Shown here in pieces: positions 36,487 to 43,885 of a DNA stretch of 64,000 bases. Position numbers and translations under genes: made by a program. The DNA comes from Paenibacillus soyae. GTDB taxonomy: Bacteria; Bacillota; Bacilli; Paenibacillales; Paenibacillaceae. Below the pieces are notes generated by a model, which did no database searches, was not told the DNA's origin, and worked only from the letters and a program-made list of their open reading frames with translations. The DNA lies in the NCBI RefSeq assembly GCF_024623455.1, contig NZ_JANIPJ010000009.1, positions 186,001 through 250,000 on the forward strand. The letters are read 5' to 3'. The stretch's first letter is position 1; every line of letters begins with the position of its first letter.

Positions 36487-38220
36487 TTGATAAGTCAATT
36501 GTCTTGGAAGATTGGCGGACAGCAAGGTGAAGGCGTAGAAAGTACGGACCGGATTTTCTCGACGGCGCTTAACCGGCTGGGCTATTATTTATATGGGTAC
36601 CGCCACTTTTCTTCCCGTATTAAGGGCGGTCATACTAACAATAAAATTCGGATCAGCACGAAGCCGATTCGAGCGATATCGGACGATCTGGACATTCTGG
36701 TGGCGTTCGACCAGGAGAGCATTGACCTGAATGCGCGCGAGCTTCGCAAAGGCGGAGTTATCGTGGCGGACGCGAAATTTAATCCGACGGTTCCGGAAGA
36801 CGTCGAAGCGAGACTATTCGCGGTACCGATTACAAAAATGGCCGAGGAGCTCGGCACGTCGCTCATGAAGAACATGGTCGCTTCCGGCGCTTCATGGGCT
36901 CTGCTTGGCCTGCCGCTGGAAGTATTCAATAAAGCGGTGGAAGAGGAGTTCGGACGCAAGGGGCCGGCCATCGTCGAGAAAAACATTGAAGCGGTGAAGG
37001 CAGGCGCCGAATTCGTGCTGGAGCAAGCGGGCGGACCCCTTGACGATTTTAAGCTGGACGAAGCGGACGGCAAGCAGAAGCTGTTCATGATCGGGAACGA
37101 AGCTATCGGACTTGGCAGCATCGCGGCCGGCTGCCGTTTGATGTCGGCATATCCGATAACGCCAGCCTCCGAAATTATGGAATATTTGATTAAGAAGCTT
37201 CCGAAATTCGGCGGAACCGTCGTTCAGACGGAGGACGAAATCGCGGCCGTCACGATGGCGATCGGCGCCAATTACGCCGGCGTGCGGACGATGACGGCAT
37301 CGGCGGGTCCCGGCTTGTCCCTGATGATGGAAGCGATCGGCTTGGCAGGCATGACGGAGCAGCCTCTCGTCATCGTCAATACGCAGCGCGGCGGCCCGTC
37401 AACGGGACTGCCGACGAAGCAGGAGCAATCCGACCTGAACGCGATGGTATACGGTACGCACGGCGAAATTCCGAAAATCGTGATCGCTCCGTCCACGATC
37501 GAGGATTGCTTCTACGATATGATAGAAGCGTTTAACCTATCCGAAGAATATCAAGTACCGGTTATCGTCATGACGGACTTGCAGCTGTCTCTCGGCAAGC
37601 AATCCTGCGAACCGCTGGATTACAGCAAGGTGCAAATCTCCCGCGGCAAGCTGGTGAAGGACTCGCCTGCCCTTGAAGGCGGAGAGCTGTTCAAACGGTA
37701 CGAGTTCACGGAAGACGGAGTATCCCCGCGCATACTGCCGGGCGAAAAAGGCGGCATTCATCACGTAACGGGCGTCGAGCATGATGAAGTCGGCCGTCCG
37801 TCGGAGAATGCGATGAACCGCAAGCTCATGATGGAGAAACGTCTTAAGAAGCTGAACAATCTTCGGATCCGCGACGCGATTCGCGTGGACGCTCCGAACG
37901 AGAAGCCCGATCTGCTTATCATCGGCATGGGTTCCACCGGCGGCACGATCGACGCGGCGAGAGACATGCTGAAGGAGAACGGCATCTCCAGCAATCACAT
38001 CACGGTGCGCCAAATCCATCCGTTCCCGGCCGAGCAGTTGAAGCCTCATCTGGAGAACGCGGGCAAAGTAATCGTCATCGAAAACAACGCGACGGCCCAA
38101 TTGGCGGGTCAAATCAAAATGAACGCAGGGTACGCGGACAAGATCGAAAGCTTGCTGAAATACGACGGCAATCCGTTCTTGCCGCTGGAAGTATATAAAG
38201 CCTGCAAGGAGCTGAGCTAA
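36487..38220 (+). CDS. korA: 2-oxoacid:ferredoxin oxidoreductase, alpha subunit (gamma-alpha fusion)
   Basis: Together with KorB it oxidatively decarboxylates a 2-oxoacid (2-oxoglutarate or related) to acyl-CoA while reducing ferredoxin. The 577 residues comprise an N-terminal gamma-type domain (SWKIGGQQGEG) and the pyrimidine-binding alpha domain from about residue 200 (YPITPASEIME). TTG 36487 is chosen because AGGAG sits 9 bases upstream and gives MISQLSWKIGG; longer starts lack a site. korB begins 3 bases after the stop. Confidence 0.92.
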   Translation: MISQLSWKIGGQQGEGVESTDRIFSTALNRLGYYLYGYRHFSSRIKGGHTNNKIRISTKPIRAISDDLDILVAFDQESIDLNARELRKGGVIVADAKFNPTVPEDVEARLFAVPITKMAEELGTSLMKNMVASGASWALLGLPLEVFNKAVEEEFGRKGPAIVEKNIEAVKAGAEFVLEQAGGPLDDFKLDEADGKQKLFMIGNEAIGLGSIAAGCRLMSAYPITPASEIMEYLIKKLPKFGGTVVQTEDEIAAVTMAIGANYAGVRTMTASAGPGLSLMMEAIGLAGMTEQPLVIVNTQRGGPSTGLPTKQEQSDLNAMVYGTHGEIPKIVIAPSTIEDCFYDMIEAFNLSEEYQVPVIVMTDLQLSLGKQSCEPLDYSKVQISRGKLVKDSPALEGGELFKRYEFTEDGVSPRILPGEKGGIHHVTGVEHDEVGRPSENAMNRKLMMEKRLKKLNNLRIRDAIRVDAPNEKPDLLIIGMGSTGGTIDAARDMLKENGISSNHITVRQIHPFPAEQLKPHLENAGKVIVIENNATAQLAGQIKMNAGYADKIESLLKYDGNPFLPLEVYKACKELS

Positions 38221-38223
38221 GAG

Positions 38224-39090
38224 ATGGCAACGTTCAAAGAGTTTCGTAACAATGTAAAGCCAAACTGGTGTCCGGGCTGCGGCGATTTCTCGATCCAGGC
38301 CGCGATTCAGCGCGCCGCGGCGAACGTAGGACTGGAACCGGAGCAATTGGCCGTCATCTCCGGCATCGGCTGCTCCGGCAGGATTTCGGGTTATATTAAC
38401 GCTTACGGTCTGCACGGGATTCACGGCCGCGCGCTTCCGATCGCGCAAGGCGTGAAGCTTGCTAACCGCGAATTGACGGTCATCGCTTCCGGAGGCGACG
38501 GCGACGGTTTTGCCATTGGCATGGGGCATACGGTCCATGCGATTCGCCGCAACCTGAACATTACGTATATCGTCATGGACAACCAAATCTACGGCCTGAC
38601 CAAAGGACAGACGTCCCCGCGAAGCGCCGAAGGCTTCAAAACGAAGTCGACGCCGGAAGGCTCTATCGAGTCTACGCTGTCTCCGCTTGAAATCGCGATG
38701 TCGGCCGGCGCGACGTTCGTGGCGCAGTCGTTCTCCAGCGATTTGAAAGGTCTCACGAGCTTGATCGAGCAAGGCATTCAGCATGAAGGCTTTTCCTTGA
38801 TCAACGTATTCAGCCCGTGCGTCACCTTCAACAAAATCAATACGTACGATTGGTTCAAAGAAAATATCGTCAGCCTTGAGCAGTTCCCGGATTACGATCC
38901 TTCGGACCGAGTCGTCGCCATGAACAAAATCATGGAAACAAACGGCATGCTTACAGGTCTAATTTACCAAAATAAGTCGCGTAAATCTTATGAGGATATG
39001 ATCCCGGGCTTCAAGCCGGAAGCGCTCGCGAACCAGGAGCTTTCCATTACGCAAGAGCAATTCGATCAGCTTGTGGCGGAATTTAAATAA
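38224..39090 (+). CDS. korB: 2-oxoacid:ferredoxin oxidoreductase, beta subunit
   Basis: The thiamine-diphosphate-binding subunit, 288 residues. WCPGCGDFS near residue 16 and the ThDP motif from GDGDG to the following N (near 90-115) are intact. No extra iron-sulfur domain is attached, as in other two-subunit KorAB enzymes. It is translated right after korA. A hairpin ends the operon. Confidence 0.93.
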   Translation: MATFKEFRNNVKPNWCPGCGDFSIQAAIQRAAANVGLEPEQLAVISGIGCSGRISGYINAYGLHGIHGRALPIAQGVKLANRELTVIASGGDGDGFAIGMGHTVHAIRRNLNITYIVMDNQIYGLTKGQTSPRSAEGFKTKSTPEGSIESTLSPLEIAMSAGATFVAQSFSSDLKGLTSLIEQGIQHEGFSLINVFSPCVTFNKINTYDWFKENIVSLEQFPDYDPSDRVVAMNKIMETNGMLTGLIYQNKSRKSYEDMIPGFKPEALANQELSITQEQFDQLVAEFK

Positions 39091-39103
39091 ATGCTATGAT
39101 AAG

Positions 39104-39133
39104 AGCATACGGCCCACTCGCCGTATGCTTTCT
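39104..39133 (+). terminator. Terminator after korB
   Basis: AGCATACGGC and GCCGTATGCT form a perfect 10-bp stem with a 6-base loop, then TTTCTATTT. Confidence 0.8.
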
Positions 39134-39171
39134 ATTTGCCATAAATATATGAAAACGGAGTGTGCAGTCTT

Positions 39172-39744
39172 ATGAGCAAGCAAGTACCTGTAGGCGTATC
39201 GGCGAGACATATCCATCTTTCCGAGGAGCATGTACATAAACTATTCGGGCAAGGCTACGAGCTGACGGAGATGAAGCCGTTGTCGCAGCCCGGCCAATAC
39301 GCGGCGAATGAAACAGTGGCCGTCGTAGGTCCCAAAGGCTCGTTCGGCAAGGTTCGTATTCTGGGTCCAGCGCGCAAGCGCACGCAGCTGGAGGTGTCCC
39401 GGACGGACGCGTTCGCGCTCGGCGTCAATCCGCCGGTGCGGGAGTCCGGGAATATCGCGGGCTCCGCGGGTATCACGATTCAAGGGCCGGCGGGTGAAGT
39501 CGTGATCGAAGAAGGCGTCATCGTGGCGGCTCGTCATATCCACTTCCATACAAGCGACGCGGAGCGCTTCGGCATTGAAGATAAGCAAAAGCTGCGCGTT
39601 CGCGTTGGCGGGGAGAGGGGCGTCGTGTTCGAAAACGTCGTTGCGCGCGTATCGCCGGAGTTTGCGCTGGACATGCACATCGACACGGACGAAGCGAATG
39701 CGGCGGGCGTTAAAAACGGCGACATGGCGGAGATATTAGATTAA
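39172..39744 (+). CDS. pduL: Phosphate propanoyltransferase (PduL family)
   Basis: A 190-residue PduL-type phosphotransacylase that interconverts acyl-CoA and acyl phosphate. Two zinc-site motifs are clear: SARHIHLS near the N terminus and ARHIHFH near residue 120. There is no N-terminal encapsulation peptide, so it is probably cytosolic and not part of a microcompartment. ATG 39172 is preferred (GGAGTG upstream). Its place after korAB suggests use of the acyl-CoA they make. Confidence 0.9.
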   Translation: MSKQVPVGVSARHIHLSEEHVHKLFGQGYELTEMKPLSQPGQYAANETVAVVGPKGSFGKVRILGPARKRTQLEVSRTDAFALGVNPPVRESGNIAGSAGITIQGPAGEVVIEEGVIVAARHIHFHTSDAERFGIEDKQKLRVRVGGERGVVFENVVARVSPEFALDMHIDTDEANAAGVKNGDMAEILD

Positions 39745-39831
39745 AAGACGACCGCCGGCGAGCGCAGAAAAACGCTATCGGACCAGCGGCAGTAAAAGCG
39801 GGAACAGATTTATTTGACAAAGAAGGGGAGG

Positions 39832-39862
39832 GGGCCGCGCAGAAAAGTCTGCGCGGCCCTCT
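39832..39862 (+). terminator. Strong hairpin after pduL
   Basis: GGGCCGCGCAGA and TCTGCGCGGCCC form a perfect 12-bp stem with an AAAG loop, followed by TCTTGCG. It lies in the 389-base gap between pduL and miaB. The rest of that gap holds an inverted repeat (GTTCGA-TT-TCGAAC, 39972-39985), a promoter and the short repeat element listed below. Confidence 0.8.
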
Positions 39863-40011
39863 TGCGCTACTAACATATGCTTATGACATGCATCCTACAT
39901 CCTACTCCAATGATGGTTTTGCTAGCTAACTTTCATTGACCTGCCGCGGCGCCCTCGATAAAATAGGTGGTGTTCGATTTCGAACTTCCAATGGATTAGA
40001 AGCCCGCGCTG

Positions 40012-40020
40012 TGGTATAAT
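40012..40020 (+). promoter_or_regulatory. Extended -10 promoter for miaB
   Basis: TGGTATAAT is an extended -10 element. The perfect inverted repeat at 39972-39985 lies just upstream of the expected -35 area and could be an operator. Confidence 0.5.
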
Positions 40021-40062
40021 TTTGTATTGTTTGTTATTTGCATGAAAGTTCATAAAGCGCGT

Positions 40063-40107
40063 GTTCAAAAAGTCCGGTTTTCAGCACCGAGAAGATCTTT
40101 TTTGAAC
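40063..40107. repeat. Short copy of the interspersed element, in the miaB leader
   Basis: The ends GTTCAAAAAG and CTTTTTTGAAC are inverted repeats that enclose a core (40074-40096) identical over 23 bases to 6916-6938 of the long copy. The middle of the element is missing. An inner CGGT/ACCG pairing is possible. It lies between the miaB promoter and ribosome binding site, so the miaB transcript should carry it. Confidence 0.72.
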
Positions 40108-40133
40108 AACCTTATAAAGGAAGTGAACTCCGA

Positions 40134-41732
40134 ATGACGAAAGAGACCCCAGGCGCTGTGAACGGAAAAGCCGCAGCAGGCGATGGCGCCAAGGACTATT
40201 CCAAATATTTCGACTTCAGCGATGCCAAGCTCATCAGCGAAGAAGACGGCGTCACGACGCTCCGGATCAAAGGCCGTAACATTCAGCTTAGCTCCGCGCC
40301 TTCCTATAAGGACGAGAAGAAGAGAGGCAAAGAGGACATCCAGGTCCATTATGACTTCACGATCCCCGAGGAGCTGCGAACGCTCGGCGTCGGCAAACGT
40401 TATTTGATCCAGACGTACGGCTGCCAGATGAACGAGCACGATACCGAAGTGATGAAGGGTATGTTCGAGGAGATGGGTTATGCTCCTACCGAGGACCGCT
40501 CGCAGGCGGACGTTGTTCTGCTGAATACTTGCGCCATCCGGGAGAATGCCGAGGACAAGGTGTTCGGCGAGCTCGGCCACTTGAAGGTGCTGAAGAAGGA
40601 GAAGCCTGATCTGCTGCTAGGCGTGTGCGGCTGCATGTCTCAGGAGGAAGCCGTGGTCGGACGGATTCTGCAGAAGCATGCTTTCGTCGATATGATTTTC
40701 GGCACGCATAACATCCACCGGCTTCCGCACCTGCTTCAGAACGCGTATTACAGCAAAGAGATGGTCGTCGAGGTGTGGTCGAAGGAAGGCGACATCATCG
40801 AGAACCTGCCGAAGAAGCGGGAAGGGATGCGCGCCTGGGTGAACATCATGTACGGCTGCGATAAGTTCTGCACCTATTGCATCGTGCCGTATACGCGCGG
40901 CAAGGAGCGGAGCCGGCGTCCGGAGGACGTCATCGCGGAAGTACGGGAGCTGGCCCGGCAAGGGTATAAGGAAGTGACGCTCCTCGGTCAGAACGTGAAC
41001 GCGTACGGCAAAGACTTCGAGGATATCGAATACCGGTTTGGCGATCTGATGCATGACATCTCCAAAATCGATATCCCGCGCGTCAGGTTCACGACCAGCC
41101 ATCCGAGGGATTTCGATGATCATCTAATCGAAGTGCTGGCTGAGGGCGGCAATCTGGTCGAGCATATTCACTTGCCCGTGCAGTCGGGAAGCACGGAAGT
41201 GTTGAAGCGGATGAGCCGTAAATATTCCCGCGAGACGTACTTGGAGCTTGTCGGGAAGATCAAACGGGCCATTCCGAATGCCGCGCTGACCTCGGACATT
41301 ATCGTCGGTTTCCCCGGCGAAACGGACGAGCAGTTCGAAGAGACTATAAGTCTGGTTAAGGAAGTCGGATTCCATTCCGCCTACACGTTCATCTATTCCC
41401 CGCGCGAAGGCACGCCGGCTGCCGGGATGGAGGACAACGTCCCGATGGAGACGAAGAAGCGCCGCCTGCATCGGCTGAACGACGTACTGGCGGAGATCGG
41501 GCGCGAGCAGAACGAAGCGCTTGTAGGCGAAGAGGTCGAGGTGCTCATCGAGGGCGAAAGCAAAAACAATTCGCGGGTTCTCGCGGGCCGTACCCGTTCG
41601 AATAAGCTTGTCCATATGGAGGGGCCCAAGGAATGGATCGGCACGTTCGTAAGAGCAAGAGTGACGGAAGCCCAAACCTGGTATATCAAAGCGGAGCCGA
41701 TCGAATCGGCTTTAGATGAAGCCGTCAGCTGA
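40134..41732 (+). CDS. miaB: tRNA-2-methylthio-N6-dimethylallyladenosine synthase MiaB
   Basis: Adds the 2-methylthio group to i6A37 of tRNAs. The 532 residues have an N-terminal extension of about 90 residues, then the methylthiotransferase domain ([11 protein letters not shown]), the radical SAM domain with CDKFCTYC near residue 242 and a C-terminal TRAM domain. Cysteines of the N-terminal auxiliary cluster (NTCAIRE, CGCMSQ) are intact. GGAAGTGAAC precedes the ATG. It is followed by ricA as in B. subtilis. Confidence 0.95.
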   Translation: MTKETPGAVNGKAAAGDGAKDYSKYFDFSDAKLISEEDGVTTLRIKGRNIQLSSAPSYKDEKKRGKEDIQVHYDFTIPEELRTLGVGKRYLIQTYGCQMNEHDTEVMKGMFEEMGYAPTEDRSQADVVLLNTCAIRENAEDKVFGELGHLKVLKKEKPDLLLGVCGCMSQEEAVVGRILQKHAFVDMIFGTHNIHRLPHLLQNAYYSKEMVVEVWSKEGDIIENLPKKREGMRAWVNIMYGCDKFCTYCIVPYTRGKERSRRPEDVIAEVRELARQGYKEVTLLGQNVNAYGKDFEDIEYRFGDLMHDISKIDIPRVRFTTSHPRDFDDHLIEVLAEGGNLVEHIHLPVQSGSTEVLKRMSRKYSRETYLELVGKIKRAIPNAALTSDIIVGFPGETDEQFEETISLVKEVGFHSAYTFIYSPREGTPAAGMEDNVPMETKKRRLHRLNDVLAEIGREQNEALVGEEVEVLIEGESKNNSRVLAGRTRSNKLVHMEGPKEWIGTFVRARVTEAQTWYIKAEPIESALDEAVS

Positions 41733-41756
41733 CGGCAATAGAGGAGAGAGAAGGAA

Positions 41757-42239
41757 ATGGCAGAACAACACAGCCATGAGCATGGCGTAGCATGCAGCCA
41801 TCATGGAGGCACAACGGATATCCCGTCTTTCCATACGCGCGATCTGATCGTGAAGGAAGACATTATGGCCAAGGCGAAAGAAATGGCGGAGGTGATCTTC
41901 CATTCCGACGAGGTGCAGTCCTATCGCCGCGCGGAGCAGCAGATCAACGCCAACGAACGCGTTCAAGCTTTAATTAACCAGATTAAGAAAAAGCAAAAAG
42001 AAGTCGTCGCCTTCGAAACGACGTTCAAAAATCCGGAAATGGTCAAAAAAATCGAGACGGAAATGGAAGCTCTCCAAGATGAGCTGGACAGCATTCCAAT
42101 CGTATCGCAGTTCCAGCAAAGCCAATCGGATATTAACTACCTGCTTCAGCTTGTCGTTACCGTCATTCGCGACACGGTGTCCGATCGCATCAACGTAGAG
42201 AACGCCAGCGAGCCGGCTCCGGAAAATTGCAGCGATTAA
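41757..42239 (+). CDS. ricA: RicA (YmcA) family protein with His-rich N-terminal extension
   Basis: The YlbF/YmcA-fold protein of the Y-complex (RicA-RicF-RicT), which in B. subtilis directs RNase Y maturation of mRNAs and affects sporulation, competence and biofilms. The family part starts near residue 29 (DLIVKEDIMAKAKEMAE). The first 28 residues are an added histidine-rich stretch (H5, H7, H9, C13, H15, H16) that I do not recall in B. subtilis RicA. Only two cysteines are present, C13 and C158. AGGAGAGAGAAGG before ATG 41757 supports this start. Confidence 0.85.
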   Translation: MAEQHSHEHGVACSHHGGTTDIPSFHTRDLIVKEDIMAKAKEMAEVIFHSDEVQSYRRAEQQINANERVQALINQIKKKQKEVVAFETTFKNPEMVKKIETEMEALQDELDSIPIVSQFQQSQSDINYLLQLVVTVIRDTVSDRINVENASEPAPENCSD

Positions 42240-42245
42240 CCAAAG

Positions 42246-42281
42246 AAAATGCCCGCAAGCGAGAAGCTTGCGGGCATTGCT
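42246..42281. terminator. Bidirectional terminator between ricA and bioY
   Basis: AATGCCCGCAAGC and GCTTGCGGGCATT form a perfect 13-bp stem around GAGAA. On the minus strand it is followed by TTTTCTTTG, so it serves bioY best, and it can also end the miaB-ricA transcript. Confidence 0.85.
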
Positions 42282-42294
42282 TTGTTTACTTGTT

Positions 42295-42912
42295 CTACAG
42301 TCGTATGGCGGACGCTTGCGAGGAAGGGGCGTTCTTCGTCGATGCGCGGAGCTGCTTGATATAGCCGAGCAAGGAAAGCGTGATAAGGACGCCTACCGCG
42401 GATTTAATCGCGTCGCCGAGCAGGAACGGAAGGACGCCTTCCTTAATGCCTTGACTCCAGGACCAGTTCAGAACATGCATCAGCCAAGGCACGCCGGGAA
42501 CATAAGCCAGGAATGAGCTGAACAGCTCGAACACGATGAAGAGGACGATCGCAGTCAGCCATTTATGGTTGGTTAACCGTTCGCTCCGCAGGATCCGTTT
42601 CATCGCCAAGCTGATGAATAGCGCGCAGAACGGAAAAGCGAAGATGAAACCGCCGGTATAGCCGACGAAAGTCGGGAGGCCGCCCTTGCCTCCTAATAGA
42701 GGCAAGCCGATCGCCACGAGTCCATACACAAGCAAAATGCTGGCGACCGCTTGCTTGGGACGGAGGAAAACACCCGCGAGAATGACCCCGAGCGTCTGGA
42801 ACGTTATCGGAACCGGCGTAAACGTAATGCGGAGATGCTGAATGCTAAGCACGATAAAAAGAGCGGCGAATAAAGCGATAAAGACGAGTGAACGAACATT
42901 TACGGTTTGCAT
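42295..42912 (-). CDS. bioY: Biotin ECF transporter S component BioY
   Basis: The biotin-binding membrane subunit of an energy-coupling factor transporter. The 205 residues have about six membrane helices and the BioY signature FTPVPITFQTLGVILAG, followed by GGKGGLPTF. It diverges from two ECF energizing genes with a BirA-type operator in between, so biotin-dependent repression is likely. The C-terminal 20 residues are hydrophilic. Confidence 0.94.
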   Translation of the reverse strand: MQTVNVRSLVFIALFAALFIVLSIQHLRITFTPVPITFQTLGVILAGVFLRPKQAVASILLVYGLVAIGLPLLGGKGGLPTFVGYTGGFIFAFPFCALFISLAMKRILRSERLTNHKWLTAIVLFIVFELFSSFLAYVPGVPWLMHVLNWSWSQGIKEGVLPFLLGDAIKSAVGVLITLSLLGYIKQLRASTKNAPSSQASAIRL

Positions 42913-42946
42913 CTGTACGACTCCTTTTTATGTAGTTGCCTTTTTA

Positions 42947-42980
42947 TTGTTAACCATTTATCATTAATTTCAGTTAACAA
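42947..42980. promoter_or_regulatory. BirA (biotin repressor) operator
   Basis: TTGTTAACC and AGTTAACAA are inverted repeats separated by 16 bases, the layout of Bacillota BirA boxes (TTGTTAACC-N15/16-GGTTAACAA). The site lies 34 bases before bioY on its side and 53 bases before the ECF ATPase gene on the other, so it may control both. Confidence 0.82.
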
Positions 42981-43033
42981 ATCGAATTGTAGCATAGCGG
43001 AATGGACATGGGAAGAGGTTTGGAGGAATTATT

Positions 43034-43885
43034 TTGCAGGAAAAGGCAGAGATCATGTTGGAGGGCGTAACCGTTACGCCAGCTCTCTGGAACGGTAACG
43101 GGGGAGAGCCGATTCTGAAGGGCGTGTCGTTCTCCGTACGGAGCGGGGAATGGGTGACGTTGATTGGGGGGAACGGCAGCGGCAAAAGCACGATGATGAA
43201 GGTGCTGGCGGGCATGCTTACAAAAGGCATATCGGGAATGATCGCGCGCCAAAACGCGCGCGAGGCGTCCAGCGGCATCATTCCGCTCGTCCTGCAGCAG
43301 CCGGATGCCGGCATCATCGGCGCGACGCCATGGGAGGATATCGTCTCGCTGCTCGAACGCAACGGCGCGGAGGCTTCCACGATTATTGCGAAAGCCGAAG
43401 AAGCGCTGCGCTCCGTCGGACTGGAGGAGAGGATGCGGCAGCCGGTAGAAACGCTGTCCGGCGGACAGAAGCAGCTGACGGCGATCGCGGGCTGCATGGC
43501 GGTAAACGCGTCGATCCTGTTGCTGGATGAAGTGACGTCGATGCTGGATCCCATCATGTCGCGAGAAGTGCTGAACGGCGTTCGCGCATTGCACCGCGAC
43601 GGCTCGGCGGTCGTATGGGTGACGCAGAAGCTGGAAGAGCTTCGCTCCGGGGATAGGGTCGTCATCATGCATGACGGAGAGATTCGGTTCGACGGCAAGG
43701 CGAGCGAGCTGTTCCGCCGCGACTCCCGCGGGGAAGCGAACAGCAGCATTGCGGAGCGGTACGGGCTGGAGCCGCCTTATGCGGTCCGGACCGCTTGGGA
43801 GCTGCAGCGCGAAGGCATCCTATTGGAGCCGCTGCCGCTTACGATCGAAGAATTGGCGGAGGCGGTGCTGAACGATGAAGGGTAG
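43034..43885 (+). CDS. ECF transporter ATPase, first subunit (altered H-loop)
   Basis: A 283-residue ABC ATPase of the ECF class. Walker A GGNGSGKST is at about 45-53, signature LSGGQ near 141 and Walker B ILLLDE near 165. In the switch region the usual THD histidine is Q198 (VTQKLEE), so this site may hydrolyse ATP poorly. TTG 43034 is supported by GGAGG 8 bases upstream. The last 11 bases overlap the next gene. Divergence from bioY across a BirA box points to biotin transport. Confidence 0.85.
   Translation: MQEKAEIMLEGVTVTPALWNGNGGEPILKGVSFSVRSGEWVTLIGGNGSGKSTMMKVLAGMLTKGISGMIARQNAREASSGIIPLVLQQPDAGIIGATPWEDIVSLLERNGAEASTIIAKAEEALRSVGLEERMRQPVETLSGGQKQLTAIAGCMAVNASILLLDEVTSMLDPIMSREVLNGVRALHRDGSAVVWVTQKLEELRSGDRVVIMHDGEIRFDGKASELFRRDSRGEANSSIAERYGLEPPYAVRTAWELQREGILLEPLPLTIEELAEAVLNDEG

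Noticed and set aside
37537..38784. A 415-codon open frame on the minus strand opposite korA-korB
   Set aside because: The + strand genes show complete conserved motifs over the same bases; the antisense frame has no recognisable protein and reflects codon bias.
39095..39100. TATGAT with TTGTGG 18 bases upstream at the korB end as a pduL promoter
   Set aside because: A terminator hairpin follows within four bases, so a start here is unlikely to serve pduL; the match is probably chance.
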